Source: Fusarium oxysporum f. sp. lycopersici 4287
Taxonomy: Eukaryota > Ascomycota > Sordariomycetes > Hypocreales > Nectriaceae
Reading direction: 5' to 3'
DNA: 64,000 nucleotides
NCBI RefSeq assembly: GCF_000149955.1
Contig: NC_030986.1
Location: 6,508,568-6,572,567 of the forward strand
In this document: piece after piece, positions 11,479 to 22,155 of the stretch
How positions within the stretch are numbered: the first letter of the stretch is position 1
Layout: every line of letters begins with the position of its first letter
The notes under the pieces: model-generated
Told to the model about the DNA's origin: nothing
What the model saw: the letters and a program-made list of their open reading frames with translations, nothing else
Database searches by the model: none
Made by a program: the position numbers and the translations under genes

Positions 11479-13791
11479 TCAGGGCACAGAGTCATCGTGG
11501 ACTTCAGTACTCCAAATAATACGACCTGCTTCCTCGATCGGACATGCACTGACTCGAATTGCTTCTAGAAAGTGACCGTGGCTGACGGCGTTCAATGGTT
11601 TAGTGAGTCCGTCTGCTACCTGCTCATGTGTGCTGACGTATTGCACATCAATATTCCCGGCTTCAACTTCTTCTCGGATATGGTGCTCGGTTAACGGAAT
11701 GTGCTTTGTCCGTTGGTGAAGCTCAGGGTTTCTGCATAGCTTTAGGGAACCCTGGTTGTCGCCGTTCAGTGGGATAGGCATATGTAGCGGAAGGAGCAGT
11801 TCAGAGAAGAGGTTCCTAGTCCAGGCCAATTCTCTGGCACACTGGGAGAGTGCTGTATATTCAGCCTCGGTAGTCGATAGTGCCACTGTTTCGTGCCGTT
11901 TGGCCCTCCATGAGACTGTAGATCCTTCAAGTTGAACAAGCCATCCAAACGTCGATCTTCCCGTAACAGTGTCGCCTTTCCAATCCGAGTCGGCCCAAGC
12001 TGTGATGCTCCAAGCGGATTCAGGATCTTTCTTGACGCCCCCAAGCACCAGGCCGTGGTCTCTTGTCTGCTGTAGATAGCGGAGACCTCTTTTGATCATT
12101 CGTGAATGTGTTGGTGATGGATTCGACATGTATCTTGAGAGTACCGAGAGTAGGAAAGCTAAATCGGGTCTGGTTTGGGTCATTCCATACATCAGCGAGC
12201 CGGTTTTCGAGCTATAGTCTTCTCGTTCTTCTGGAGAAGCCGAGTCGCCATTGTCTCTTGGTTGCAGTGTCGAGAGTGAATTTCGCTCCATCGGGGTCTT
12301 GACCGGTCGACAATCCTCTAAGCCGAATTTCTTCAGAATTCTGGTAAAATATGCATCCTGGGAAAGGTAGATCAGCCTTGAGTTCCTGTCTCGGGTTATT
12401 CTTACTCCAAGAAAATGGCTGGCGGGACCGAGATCAGTCATTGTGAAGATCTCTCCCAGGCGGGCTTTGTACCCTTGGATTGCTTCCTTGTTGCTGCCCA
12501 TGATGAGGAAGTCATCCACATATGTGATGATGATCACTCCCGATGTGGGATTGTGATATACGGCCGTGTCAGACGTTACTTGTCGAAAGTCAAGGGATTC
12601 CAAGGCCTCCTTCAGCTTCTTTTGCCATTGCCGAGGCGCCTGTTTGAGTCCATAGAGGGATTTGATCAGTTTGCAGATCTTCTCGGTTGAGAATCCTGGC
12701 GGACGGTCTTCTGGGTGTTGGTCGAAATACTCTACAAGCCCTTCCGGCATTTCGATGAAGACTTCTTCCTCGAGGTCCCCTTCCAGGAACGCCGTCGACA
12801 CGTCCATCTGCTCAATCTCCCAGTCAAGACAGGCAGCAACGGTGAGGAGGATTCTCCAAGTCGCCGCTTTGGCAACAGAGGCAAAGGTCTGGTTGTAGTC
12901 AAAGCCGAACTGTTGTTCAAAGCCTCTGACCACCAGCCGCGCCTTGAACTTGTCGAGGTTGCCGTCCTCGTTTTTCTTGACCTTGAATACCCATTTGACG
13001 GTAAGTGGCCTATTGTGAGCTTGGTTGCGGTCCAGCATGCGCCAAGTTCCTTTCGTGAGGAGACTGCGCAGCTCACTGTGTATTGCTCTGAGCCAATGCT
13101 CCCTTTGCGGACCTTGAAGCGCTTCAGTCATTGTTTTGGGCTCAGTGATCACCTCTTTTCGGAGATCGGGCAGCTTAGCTGATGTCATGGATGTTGTCGT
13201 CTGTCCATGCTGAGGATTATGCACCTCAGCATGCTGAAGATTGTTCACTTCAGACCTTTGTGGCCTTGGAGTCTTTGTCTGCTCCGTGACGGACTGTGGC
13301 CGGCTTGAGATGGGAGCTCCGTTCTTGCGGATTTCCGGCTCAACATCATGCTCAGTTTCGGTCAGGAGTTCTGTCTCCCCAACCTTTTCGTAGAATTGTA
13401 CATTTGCAGAACGGACGATCTGATGTCCCTTCCTGCGAGAGGGCACCCAGCAGGTGTAGATCTGTGAACCTTCCATGCATAGGTAGATTCCAGCCTCTCC
13501 TCTTGGGCCAAACTTGTGTGATCTCAATCTTCGTTCCTGCGGTATGTGTATCGTGACTTGTGAGCCGCAGATTCGTTCTCCGGACAGATCCGGCTTGTTG
13601 TCTTGTCCGGGGAAGGCCTCGTTGAGAAAGCTTTCCATGGGAGTGAGGCCATCAATTGCCCTGGTGGCTGTCACGTTTGTCTTGCGCACCATATCTTCCA
13701 GGACCAATGGCCAGAGCTCTATCGGGATTCTTTCCGATTCCATGGTTGCTCTGACTTTGTCAAAGATGATGCGGCAATCACCCCAAGTCAC
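11479..13791 (-). CDS. Copia pol, distal part: integrase C-terminus, reverse transcriptase, RNase H
   Basis: 770 codons without a Met start; the frame opens downstream of a break and is not a separate gene. It begins in the integrase C-terminal region (IELWPLVLEDMVRKTNVTATRA). The reverse transcriptase follows, with VKWVFKVKKNEDG, the QMDVSTAFLEGDL block and the YVDD active site near residue 424 (YVDDFLIMG). The RNase H domain has AWADSDWKGD and STTEAEYTAL near residue 640. The C-terminus ends with the usual HEQVADGLTKPL motif. The enzyme copies the element RNA to DNA in cytoplasmic particles. All visible catalytic residues of RT and RNase H are present. It lies in a different frame from the upstream part, so normal translation would not reach it. 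Confidence 0.95.
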   Translation of the reverse strand: MTWGDCRIIFDKVRATMESERIPIELWPLVLEDMVRKTNVTATRAIDGLTPMESFLNEAFPGQDNKPDLSGERICGSQVTIHIPQERRLRSHKFGPRGEAGIYLCMEGSQIYTCWVPSRRKGHQIVRSANVQFYEKVGETELLTETEHDVEPEIRKNGAPISSRPQSVTEQTKTPRPQRSEVNNLQHAEVHNPQHGQTTTSMTSAKLPDLRKEVITEPKTMTEALQGPQREHWLRAIHSELRSLLTKGTWRMLDRNQAHNRPLTVKWVFKVKKNEDGNLDKFKARLVVRGFEQQFGFDYNQTFASVAKAATWRILLTVAACLDWEIEQMDVSTAFLEGDLEEEVFIEMPEGLVEYFDQHPEDRPPGFSTEKICKLIKSLYGLKQAPRQWQKKLKEALESLDFRQVTSDTAVYHNPTSGVIIITYVDDFLIMGSNKEAIQGYKARLGEIFTMTDLGPASHFLGVRITRDRNSRLIYLSQDAYFTRILKKFGLEDCRPVKTPMERNSLSTLQPRDNGDSASPEEREDYSSKTGSLMYGMTQTRPDLAFLLSVLSRYMSNPSPTHSRMIKRGLRYLQQTRDHGLVLGGVKKDPESAWSITAWADSDWKGDTVTGRSTFGWLVQLEGSTVSWRAKRHETVALSTTEAEYTALSQCARELAWTRNLFSELLLPLHMPIPLNGDNQGSLKLCRNPELHQRTKHIPLTEHHIREEVEAGNIDVQYVSTHEQVADGLTKPLNAVSHGHFLEAIRVSACPIEEAGRIIWSTEVHDDSVP

Positions 13792-13823
13792 ACTCTTCCA
13801 AACTCCCTGTTATACCCCCCTTA

Positions 13824-15893
13824 TCAATCATCGCATTCATAACAGTCCGCCAGATCGAAGAGAGACGCACCATAGAGCTCAGAGCCGCCATCCATTTGGA
13901 TTGCGTACACTCGGATGCCATACTGAGTTCGTATCTTGGAGATGAGCTGGCCTAGAAGTTCCGAAGCCATCCCCTTCCTCGTGAACGTGTAGGCCCATCT
14001 CATTCTATGCCTGTCATCTGTGGCAATCATTCCCCATCGTTCGCCTCTAATGCCCGGTGGATTGACTTTGAAGGTGTCAACATGAATGAACCCGGCCCTG
14101 GAGGCTCGTTTCCGTTTATTTCGCGGAGTCCATCGTAGGGCCTTTGCGATGTCGCAGGCGAGGCAGTAATTGAAAGGCTGATGGTCGTGGTGGCCGTCAC
14201 AGTACATTCCTCTGGTCATTTTGGCAGTCTGTGACACCTGATATGCGTTAACATGGCCGAGTCTTCGGTGCCAAAGGTCGACATTCAGGCATTGGTTTGA
14301 TGAAGCAGTGTGATGATTGCATGGTTCTGGCTGGAGTTCCGAGACGGCCTGGTTTGAAACAGTAGTCTTTCCGACCTCAGTGTTCACGTACAGACCGTCC
14401 CTTCCTATGCGGAGGAGACCAAAGACATCTCCTGTTGGGTCGTACATGTCGTTCCCGTCTATCCAGCCGCCGTTCTTGTATAGCCTGAGTCCTGACATGA
14501 CATTTACCGGAAACTCAGGGATGAACAGCGTGTCTTTGAGGTTAATTGTGACCTGCTCACCCCATTTGTTTATGAAGCAAATTTTGACTGTCCCCTTACC
14601 GAATGGGTACACCTTCCCACCGCCCGTAACGAGGACCGTTCGGGTTGCAGGCTGCAGTTCTGTGAATAGGCTTTGGTCGTTGCAGATGTGGACTGATGAA
14701 CCTGTGTCGAACAGCCATTCTGCGGTTGAAGAGATGTTATCAAGGGAGACTTTACACGTCTCTGTATTGTCCATAGGTAGCTCGTCTGAGACGCTGTCTT
14801 CAAGAATCAGAAAAGATCGCTCAACTGTCATGTGATTTGATTCCTTGATATGGAGATTCTTGGTGCTGTCGCGTTGAAGATCATGCTCCATGAGTTCCTT
14901 GGCGAGACGGACTGCCCAGTCGGGTCGCTTATCCTTATGGGCGAACCAACAATCATTTTCATGATGTCCTCTCTTCTTGCAGTTCGTGCAGGTATGTTCC
15001 TTGTTCTTGCCGACTCGATGATTGGTTTCCTGGCTAGACTTGTTCGCGGCTCGCTGGTTCTTTGAAGATCCTCTCCTCCGGCCACTTGCCTCTTGCTTTC
15101 TTGCGGCCGGGCCCTTCCTTCCAGTCTTTTTACTGTGAGCCCAGTACGTGGAGGCAGTACCATGACTGTCATCATCATCTGATGACCTGTTTTCATCAAT
15201 GAGATCTTGCTGCATTGATCGTAGTGTTGGCGGATGCTCCGAGCGTAGGAGAGCGCGCTGTCTGGCAGTCCAGTCAGGGTACTCGTTCTCGCAGGCAGTC
15301 AGATAAACAACCTTTTTGAGGGTATCTGAGATTGGTTCTTTCTGCTCGAGGAGAAGTTTGACGAGTCGTTCAAAGTCGACATTAAATTGTGGAATTGTCT
15401 CGTAAGAGCTTGTTTTGATCCGGATGAACTGGTAAAGTGTTGTCTGCAGAAGAACTGGGCCCGTGCCAATACAATAGGCCTGGAGAAGGTTGAACATCTC
15501 CTGGGGATTCTCAATCCCGACTAGTTGACTGAGTGCTTCTCCAGTGCAGTTACCTCGGATGGAGACGGCAGCTTTTGCCGCCCTGATCTTTTGATCCATA
15601 GTCTGCTGTTCCTCGGGAGGGTAATCACCAAAGACAGCATCTTCGAGGCCATTGATCCGAAGAATGGCCTTCTGAGCTGGGCAATATTGCTCCCAATTGG
15701 AGGGGCCGCCTAGCTTGAGCTCTTGCGGAAGGAAAAGAGTATTCTTTTCAGAGATGACCGTGGTACTGTCATACATTGAGGATGGTGTGTGGTCTTGACC
15801 TGAAGCACCAGGTTGCGACGATTCGGATGCAGGCGATACTCTGATTGTGTTGCGAGTTCGCATGGTGGAAGGTGGGGCTCGTCGTGACGTCAT
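13824..15893 (-). CDS. Copia gag, protease and proximal integrase
   Basis: 689 codons from the Met at 15893. Residues 1-300 are a Gag-like capsid region. A CCHC zinc knuckle (CTNCKKRGHHENDC) lies at about 302-315. The aspartic protease motif WLFDTGSS is near 393-400. A GAG-pre-integrase region with the integrase HHCC zinc site (H542, H547, C577, C580) follows, then the core with Asp at about 606 (HVDTF) and Asp at about 668 (QMDGGSE). The frame stops at residue 689, before the catalytic Glu region of the DDE triad. The next 30-70 bp contain stops, and the coding sequence resumes in another frame. The Gag, protease and integrase zinc region look intact. Confidence 0.95.
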   Translation of the reverse strand: MTSRRAPPSTMRTRNTIRVSPASESSQPGASGQDHTPSSMYDSTTVISEKNTLFLPQELKLGGPSNWEQYCPAQKAILRINGLEDAVFGDYPPEEQQTMDQKIRAAKAAVSIRGNCTGEALSQLVGIENPQEMFNLLQAYCIGTGPVLLQTTLYQFIRIKTSSYETIPQFNVDFERLVKLLLEQKEPISDTLKKVVYLTACENEYPDWTARQRALLRSEHPPTLRSMQQDLIDENRSSDDDDSHGTASTYWAHSKKTGRKGPAARKQEASGRRRGSSKNQRAANKSSQETNHRVGKNKEHTCTNCKKRGHHENDCWFAHKDKRPDWAVRLAKELMEHDLQRDSTKNLHIKESNHMTVERSFLILEDSVSDELPMDNTETCKVSLDNISSTAEWLFDTGSSVHICNDQSLFTELQPATRTVLVTGGGKVYPFGKGTVKICFINKWGEQVTINLKDTLFIPEFPVNVMSGLRLYKNGGWIDGNDMYDPTGDVFGLLRIGRDGLYVNTEVGKTTVSNQAVSELQPEPCNHHTASSNQCLNVDLWHRRLGHVNAYQVSQTAKMTRGMYCDGHHDHQPFNYCLACDIAKALRWTPRNKRKRASRAGFIHVDTFKVNPPGIRGERWGMIATDDRHRMRWAYTFTRKGMASELLGQLISKIRTQYGIRVYAIQMDGGSELYGASLFDLADCYECDD

Positions 15894-15955
15894 CTTGAGT
15901 TGAAGTTAAAGTTTGGTTCTTTGATTCAGAAGAGAAACCCGGTGTTTGCTAACCC

Positions 15956-15967
15956 GGGCTCATAACC
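15956..15967 (-). promoter_or_regulatory. Primer-binding site: initiator-Met tRNA anticodon arm
   Basis: The plus strand reads GGGCTCATAACC directly before the LTR. This equals the anticodon stem-loop of eukaryotic initiator tRNA-Met (CAT anticodon inside). On the element's own strand it is the complement and would bind the 5' half of that tRNA after cleavage in the anticodon loop, as known for Drosophila copia, rather than the tRNA 3' end. Confidence 0.85.
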
Positions 15968-16161
15968 TGTTGTTTATATTGCGCAGTAGTGCTGGGTGAA
16001 AATGTATTTTTATGAAACTTGGTTGTTCATTATTGAGCTGAGAGTTATTCTCGGGTTTATATCTCTAGATGATTGTATCTAGGACTTTGAACTTTAAATC
16101 TAGGACTTTCAGACTAACAGTCTGAATCCTGAAGGGAAGGGGATTCCCGGATTTTCCAACA
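15968..16161 (-). repeat. Copia 5' LTR
   Basis: 194 bp with the same ends as the 3' LTR. It carries the element promoter, so transcription should start here and run towards lower coordinates. It is followed by the second GTCTT of the target duplication at 16162-16166. Confidence 0.95.
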
Positions 16162-16166
16162 GTCTT

Positions 16167-17468
16167 CCAGCCATGATTCTTGGCGAAGAAATGGACTTAA
16201 ATGTGGGCCAGGACTAGTTAGATTACTGGAGAAGGATGGACTGCGTGGCTTTGAGTGTCAGAGGAATGATCCATTTTTATTGGTCAATTGTGATCTGATA
16301 CCCCCCCGTTACCGGTGCAATTGCTCCGAGGTACACAATGGTGTGACCTTAGTACTACATGATGCATTCATAATGGCCTAGACTTCTGGCACTTTGGCGA
16401 GAAGACCGCGGTCTAGAACCTCCCCAGCATACCAAGAGCCAAACAGGCCAGTTTTGTATATAAAAGACTGCCTTCGTAGTAGAATATAATTTCACCTAGT
16501 GTCAATTTGTAAATCCCCTCTTCTACCGGCCAGGTCCTATGGATTTCATATCCTACTTTTCCTGAGCAATTAGTTCCTCAGCCCTGTAAGAGGGCGATAA
16601 AAGCCCTTGCAAAAACAGGTAACATGGCGGCTATGGGCTATACCCTCAAGCCCAAACATGTGTGCGTGTCACCTAGCCTCTACCAGCAGTGCTAAGCTAA
16701 GAATGCAAGTAGTGCAGAGAGTCATATCCAGCTTATCATTCAGGAACTGCGTGATATGGACCGCGGTCTGCGCAACACCGTCAAGCATCAGCAAATAGCT
16801 GTGGAAGCGAGTTTGGTTGAATGGAGGCGCCGCGAACTATCAACAAATGCGAATACTAAGAACCTAATGGAGGGAATAGTGCCGAATAAGTAGACAGATA
16901 TAAATTGCAGAAGGCCATGGCGCTCTATGCGGCTGGGGATGCAACAATCCCCCGCCCCACAACTGTGCAGTCCATTATCATCGACATAACAAACTCAATT
17001 TAACTCGAAACCACAATTTCTCATGCAATTCTGTAACTCCTATGATAACCCATATATCATACTCCAGAAGCAGGTGAGCCAAAAGTTTTCACCTATAAAT
17101 TCTAAATCGCAATGAAAATATCATAAACTACCGGTGTCTGATTAATTAAATTTGATTGCTACATTCTCCTCCAGTGGCCTCGATACCTTCCTGATAGGTC
17201 CTTATATTATGTCCACTCCTGCCGCATATTCCATAGTGACTTGCCCTCGGTCACGTCAAACTTCCTTAGCCACCACTTCTCGATGATTCGGCCACTACCT
17301 GCATATTAATATCCACCCCATCAATTAGTTCCCTATCTTCTTCTATACTTATCTTTCCTCTATTTTATAAGTGGGTTCATTCGCCGAGTTAATATCTCAT
17401 TCGCTTATCAAAGGTCTTATATCTCAGCCCTAATTAATGGCATATCATGCATAACTGCCTTTATTCCC
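16167..17468. other. Unassigned AT-rich region
   Basis: No recognised gene. A frame around 16750-16893 reads as a charged helical peptide (DRGLRNTVKHQQ...VEWRRREL) but has no start and no family match I can name. The second half is AT-rich and probably leads into the end of the pogo-like relic. Confidence 0.3.
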
Positions 17469-18629
17469 TTAGAGACTTGAACGCTCCAAGAATCGAATCC
17501 GGAGAATTACTTTGGTGCCTACCGATTTGCCTTTCAAGGTATTCAGACTGAAATTGGGCCCCAAGGGACGTCTTTGGGGACTTTGAAACCCTAAGGGTAG
17601 GGCTGGCCTCCTCCCAGCCGGCGTTGGAGTCCGTAACTGCACATCAAGCTTAGAGAGCACGTTTTCCGGGTCAAGAGGAACCTGTCCAGCCCCTCTAAAG
17701 GCAGACCTGATGTTTTCTTCTGTCATAGCAGCTTGAAAAGCAGCGTGAAAGGCCGGAAAGAACTCGGTCTTGGAAATATGGGTTACAGGCCACTGATCAG
17801 AGGCTCTATTTCTCGACCATATACCTTTTTTAGAAGCTGAAGCATCCGAAATTAAGAGACTTAAGCAGGTAGGAAGAATGAGGCGGCACAAAGAGCGTTA
17901 TAATATTATTCTCCTCACAATATATCTCAAAGTCGGCCGAGTTGGGATTTTCGTGCCCACTGAGGACCAGAAGACAATAGAGAACAGTTAATCGGGTTAT
18001 TATGCGCTAGTCAAAGTGCGTTAGCCGCTCGAGACCTGTCTTATTATCTATACAGCCATTTTAGGTCGTAGCGATAGCCCCAGTCGCCCAGGCGGTTGAT
18101 TTCTGAGTACCAGTTGCAAAAGGAATATTAGCTTACAACCATGATAAATGGCTAGACCCGCCCAGCCTTCAGCATTGATCGCTTGGATGACTGTTATCCA
18201 TTCCCGATTTCCAGGCTGCGCTGATTTTGATATTCTACGCCTCACCGCGTCAGTAATAACTATACCGCTTGAGATCACGCCCATCTTAAAGCCAGTCTCA
18301 TCCAAGTTCCAGATATTATCTGATCAGATGCCGTACTTTGCAACTGTATTCTGTACAAGCCTCAACCAGTCGCAAATAACAGTCAGATCCTCACATCTGG
18401 CCCCCTGGTAGTCATATCACCACTGAGAACACATGTTGAGCAATGGTTGTCGCTTGAAGATCATAGCCCAGCGCGGGCCGGAGCGTGGCGCGTCTCGGGC
18501 ATCAAGCAGTCGATTGCCCATTTGTTCAACACCGCTCAATCGCAGGGTATATCCTCGTGAATCTAGGTCGACAATGAATTCAAGAAGAGTATCTTCTTCT
18601 AGGTTCGATAGCTTCCTCGAGTTGGGCAT
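17469..18629 (-). pseudogene. Pogo-like transposase relic (CENP-B HTH plus DDE)
   Basis: Three pieces on the minus strand line up with one pogo/Fot1-type transposase. 18629-18417 starts at a Met and gives a CENP-B-type helix-turn-helix (LEEDTLLEFIVDLDSRGY). 18305-18048 gives the first catalytic Asp motif (MDETGFKMGV) and a PGNREWITVIQAINAEGW block. 17891-17469 gives the C-terminal region (AFRGAGQVPLDPENVLSKL, typically just after the catalytic core). Stops and frame changes separate the pieces, and most of the core between 18048 and 17891 is missing or scrambled. It is inactive. It resembles the relic at 23229-24533 (shared GNREW and VLSKL-type blocks), so both likely come from one family. 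Confidence 0.85.
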
Positions 18630-18649
18630 GGTATCGCGTCGAAATTAAA

Positions 18650-19123
18650 TCCCTGGCTGGCGGCGATGTAGCCTATGCTCATTAACCAGATAGGTAATTT
18701 GCAGCTTGTCGGGTACTTAGTTTCGGATTATTTTGAAGGGCTTAAATGGCAAGAAGAGTATTTCCATCAATATCAGACTGCGGTATAGTTTATGGTTGAG
18801 AATCAATCGGTTAAATGAAAAGTCAGATACAGGTGAGGAAAGTGCGACGCTCACTTGTCTGTGACGCTCGCTTGCCATATACATTAGCTGTAATACTACT
18901 ATATAAATATATTTTCGTATTAGGTATTGCTAAGTAAAAGTTAATAATGATTGTTAATTTCAATATTAGGATAAGTCTCTTAACTATGTAAGACTAACTC
19001 TTCAATACCTATGGATATAAAATAATCAGGCACTCCTTGATTGTTCTTATTTCTCTGCCTAGGTGAAGTTTACTGGTCTTGTGCCTGCGTAATTAACCGC
19101 TTGCCTCTCCTACCCCCCCCTTT
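18650..19123. other. AT-rich spacer
   Basis: AT-rich, without recognisable coding capacity. It separates the pogo-like relic from the 3' end of the MHYT gene. Confidence 0.4.
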
Positions 19124-22078
19124 CTAGTGATGCTCAATAGTTTCGACCAACAGAGTATCCACAAACGACGACGTATAGCTCACTGGGCCCTTGCAAGTCC
19201 TGACTTTGTTAGAGATCTGTAGACCCGACTGCTCGTTGATTTTACTGTGACCCATCGCCTGGAGCTCAATGTCTATTGCCGGTGACGTCTTTGGGTTAGT
19301 CGCTGCGATCGTGAGCCTGCCTGAGCTTTTGGATCCGGCGCATTGCTCCGATCTCTGCTTTCCTTCTTCAACGTTGACCGTGGTTTCCTGAAAGCTCGTG
19401 ACACCTCCATACGACAGCCGGGCCAGTCGTGAATCTTTATGAGCCTGGTACGTTCCCAAATCCTCAGTTAAAGATATTGGTCGGATTCGGTTGATGTGGC
19501 CAGAGGGGTTGAGACTGGTGGTCGAATTGGACTTCGCAGAATTAGGGAACAAGGGTCGTCGTTTACTCACCATTGCTATAATATTGCCGTTCATTATTTT
19601 GGCTGATGAATAGTTAGGCCGTCTAAACAGCCAGAACTTGAATGAGAAGCCGGATCCGCTGCTTTGGGATCCTTCACCACTATCCGCCAACTTGACAATG
19701 TGCTCAAACCCTTGGTGCACCCCTTGCATAAACTCATGCTGGAATTGTGCTGGCGCCTGGCGCATCTTGAAGAAGCTGAGAGGTACAAATGCACAGTTGG
19801 GGCTTGACAGCACCGAGTGGATGGGAATCATCAGCCGCATCACAATCATGGTCGATTGCACCCATTCTTCGTTGTCTCGACAGGGTACACGGACTATCGT
19901 AGACGTGAGGGCTGCGTCTTAAAAGAGGGGCTCTTGAGTCCATTCACATAGCGTTTTGATTGTCTCTGATAGTTGAGCCGCAAACTCGCTCTCCTGATCG
20001 CTTTGTCGCACCGACGTCTCGTTCAGACTTTGAAGTCTTTTGGAAACTGGCATGTTTTCAAACCGCTTGAGGAGCTGTAAGTGCCAGTCATCGAGTGTCT
20101 TAAGTGGAAGAGCCATGGATGGGAGAACATTTCGGGCGTCTTTCTGTACCAGAACATCGAATCCGGATCTAACGGAGGCTCGGATGGCGAAGAAGCCTAT
20201 ATGAACACCTGGAGGTGCCTCGTTATGCTTGTTTGCGTATGCGGACGTGGATCGGAGTTTCGTCTCAAACTCGGTACTCTGAATCTGCATGCCCGGCCTG
20301 ATGATATTGCTGACCTGATGAAGCTCGGCGAAACGATAACCAGCTGACATTAACCACTCAGCGTCCTGATCCGACTCAAAATGGCGAGCCAACAGCATCA
20401 ATAAGCCCCCTCCAAAGATCTGCTGCCGGGCGTTGCGCCCCTTCTTTATTTCAGGGCCGCTTTGGTTGTCATCGTAACCGTCTCCCATTCCCCAAGAGAG
20501 ACTTAGATGAGAGCTCATGCGAGATTGGGGTCGTGGCCACTGGCCATCTGGGCCCGTAAGGAGAATATCACCCTACAAGACACCTACTGAGGTCAAATCT
20601 TCATGGAACCGGTCTGCAAGCTCGGTTGCGGCAAGACAGAAAAGTTCCCTAAAAATGATGTCATAACGCTCAATCATCTCTCCATACTCGTTACCGAGCT
20701 GAATGCCACATAGTCCGTCTTTATGAGTGCTGGAATGAGGCAACTGTAACACGTGCTGCTTCATACCGCCAATAAGGCCCGAGATACTACTCCAGTTTCT
20801 TGATGCCAAGAACATCCAAGGGAAGATTAGGTGTCTGATACTAAAGGCGTCTTTGGTATGTTGGCAAAGTGTGCCGAGGGCCATCCAGGATGTGTCAGAA
20901 TATATATATCTACCCTTTCGAAAAAGGAATCAGTGATAACAGTACTGGGAATTAAACCGTCGGGGTCGACGAGAATCCTTCCGCCTTTGTCAAAGACAGT
21001 TGTTCCCAATGTGACTTGCTGCGCCCGAAAGGCGGACTTTCTCAAGTTCCTTATGCGAATAATGGTTGATATGGCAATGACAAAACAGGCACCGAGAGAC
21101 TATTCTGGATCAGCCATACCCTTCATATTGTCAACCGAATATGCTTACTGACCAAACAGATAGCCACAATAACAGTTGCAGCTTTAGGTAGCTCGTTGCC
21201 CTCTAACTCGGCATCTCTGAAACGATAACGAGTTCCAGCAGCGGCACACCAGTGCATCCCTGATACAGCACTTGCAAGGACCGCAGCCGAGATAGCTCGC
21301 CTCCGCCACGAATTTGTCCACGTAGCCTTAAAGTCAAATAACATAAAGAGGGTAACGTTACTGGCAACGACGGCGATGATGGCGGATCCCACGACGTAAG
21401 CTGGCTGATATACACTGGTGTAGTTCTTAATAGATGTGTTCCCGAGATAGTGCATACCGCAGATAGAAACGCCGCAGAGAACGCCGCCAGCGATGGCTCT
21501 CCACCAGGAAATAGCATTATTAGTGCCGATTGCTAGAAATGCAGACAGCAAGAAGAAGATAGGAATGAAGAAGGATAGAGCTGCGAAGCCCTTCGAATAG
21601 GCTACTTGCATCTCGAGTTCTCCGTTGGCAAGATGGACAGTTCTATTTCCTGTGAAATGCTAGTTTATAGACCAGATCTTGAGCATTCAAGGGCTACGTG
21701 ATCCAGATGGATATTGTCGTTACTCACCATACACCAGATGGCTACTCCGCCCATGGCGACGGCGGAGCTCACGAGTAACAAGCTGGTGGTTGTAATAGTC
21801 GAAAACGCAGCAGAGGAGGTGGTTTCAGTCTCTGTCAGAGCCGCTGACGTGGTTTCAGTCTCACTAAAACGCTTACTAAGAGTTGCGGTTGTCCCAATAG
21901 ACGTAATAATGCTCTCAGTAGAGGTTGGGATTGTTGTGGTTCTGTTGAGTAACCCTGTCGATGTCTTGATGGCAAGAGAAGTGGCTTGGGATCCCAAAAA
22001 AAAAAAAAAAAAGAAAAAGGGCTTAGGCTTGCATGCTCCACCGTGGATAGAGGAAAGGAAAAGGAAAGTAACCAACAA
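19124..22078 (-). pseudogene. MHYT-domain membrane signalling protein, decayed
   Basis: Exons can be followed from about 21.8 kb down to 19124. Intron 21660-21727 joins AIWCM to HFTGNR, restoring the MHF form of the first MHYT motif. The exon 21659-21153 has several membrane spans with the motifs ICGMHYLG and SGMHWCAA. Intron 21100-21152 follows. Later exons carry a soluble domain (LASRNWSSISGLI, EPPGVHIGFF-like and SSPNCAFVPLSFF blocks) found in fungal MHYT proteins. MHYT domains are thought to sense diatomic gases through copper. Damage: the junction near 20865 has no frame-preserving splice pair, an in-frame TAG lies at 20573-20575, and an in-frame TAA lies at 19919-19921. The N-terminus has no usable Met, is Ser/Thr-rich and contains an oligo-A/T run (about 21996-22017) where the first membrane spans should be. 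Confidence 0.85.
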
Positions 22079-22111
22079 ACCAGTTCATAACTCTAGCGAG
22101 GCTATTATAGC

Positions 22112-22155
22112 TATGTATGTATGTATGTATGTGTGTATGTATGTATGTATGTATA
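22112..22155. repeat. (TATG)n microsatellite
   Basis: About ten tandem ATGT/TATG units with one GTGT interruption, directly upstream of the decayed 5' end of the MHYT gene. Confidence 0.9.

Larger units (their letters stand above)
11265..16161 (-). mobile_element. Ty1/Copia LTR retrotransposon, complete with 5-bp target duplication
   Basis: A 4897-bp element bounded by 194-bp LTRs (11265-11458 and 15968-16161) that begin TGTTG and end CAACA. The five bases GTCTT occur both at 11260-11264 and at 16162-16166, a perfect target-site duplication. Coding direction is minus: gag, protease and integrase (15893-13824), then reverse transcriptase and RNase H (13791-11479). The order PR-IN-RT-RH defines Copia/Pseudoviridae. 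A primer-binding site adjoins the 5' LTR and a purine-rich tract adjoins the 3' LTR. The frame is broken in the distal integrase, so this copy cannot make a complete polyprotein. Confidence 0.97.

Noticed and set aside
12715..13182. Long plus-strand frames opposite the Copia pol gene
   Set aside because: They are antisense shadows of a clearly identified reverse transcriptase on the minus strand.
14317..14835. 172-residue plus-strand frame opposite Copia gag-protease
   Set aside because: Antisense shadow without motifs.
16607..16893. Possible exons between Copia and the pogo relic
   Set aside because: Charged helical peptides can be read, but no start, splice pair or family could be tied together.
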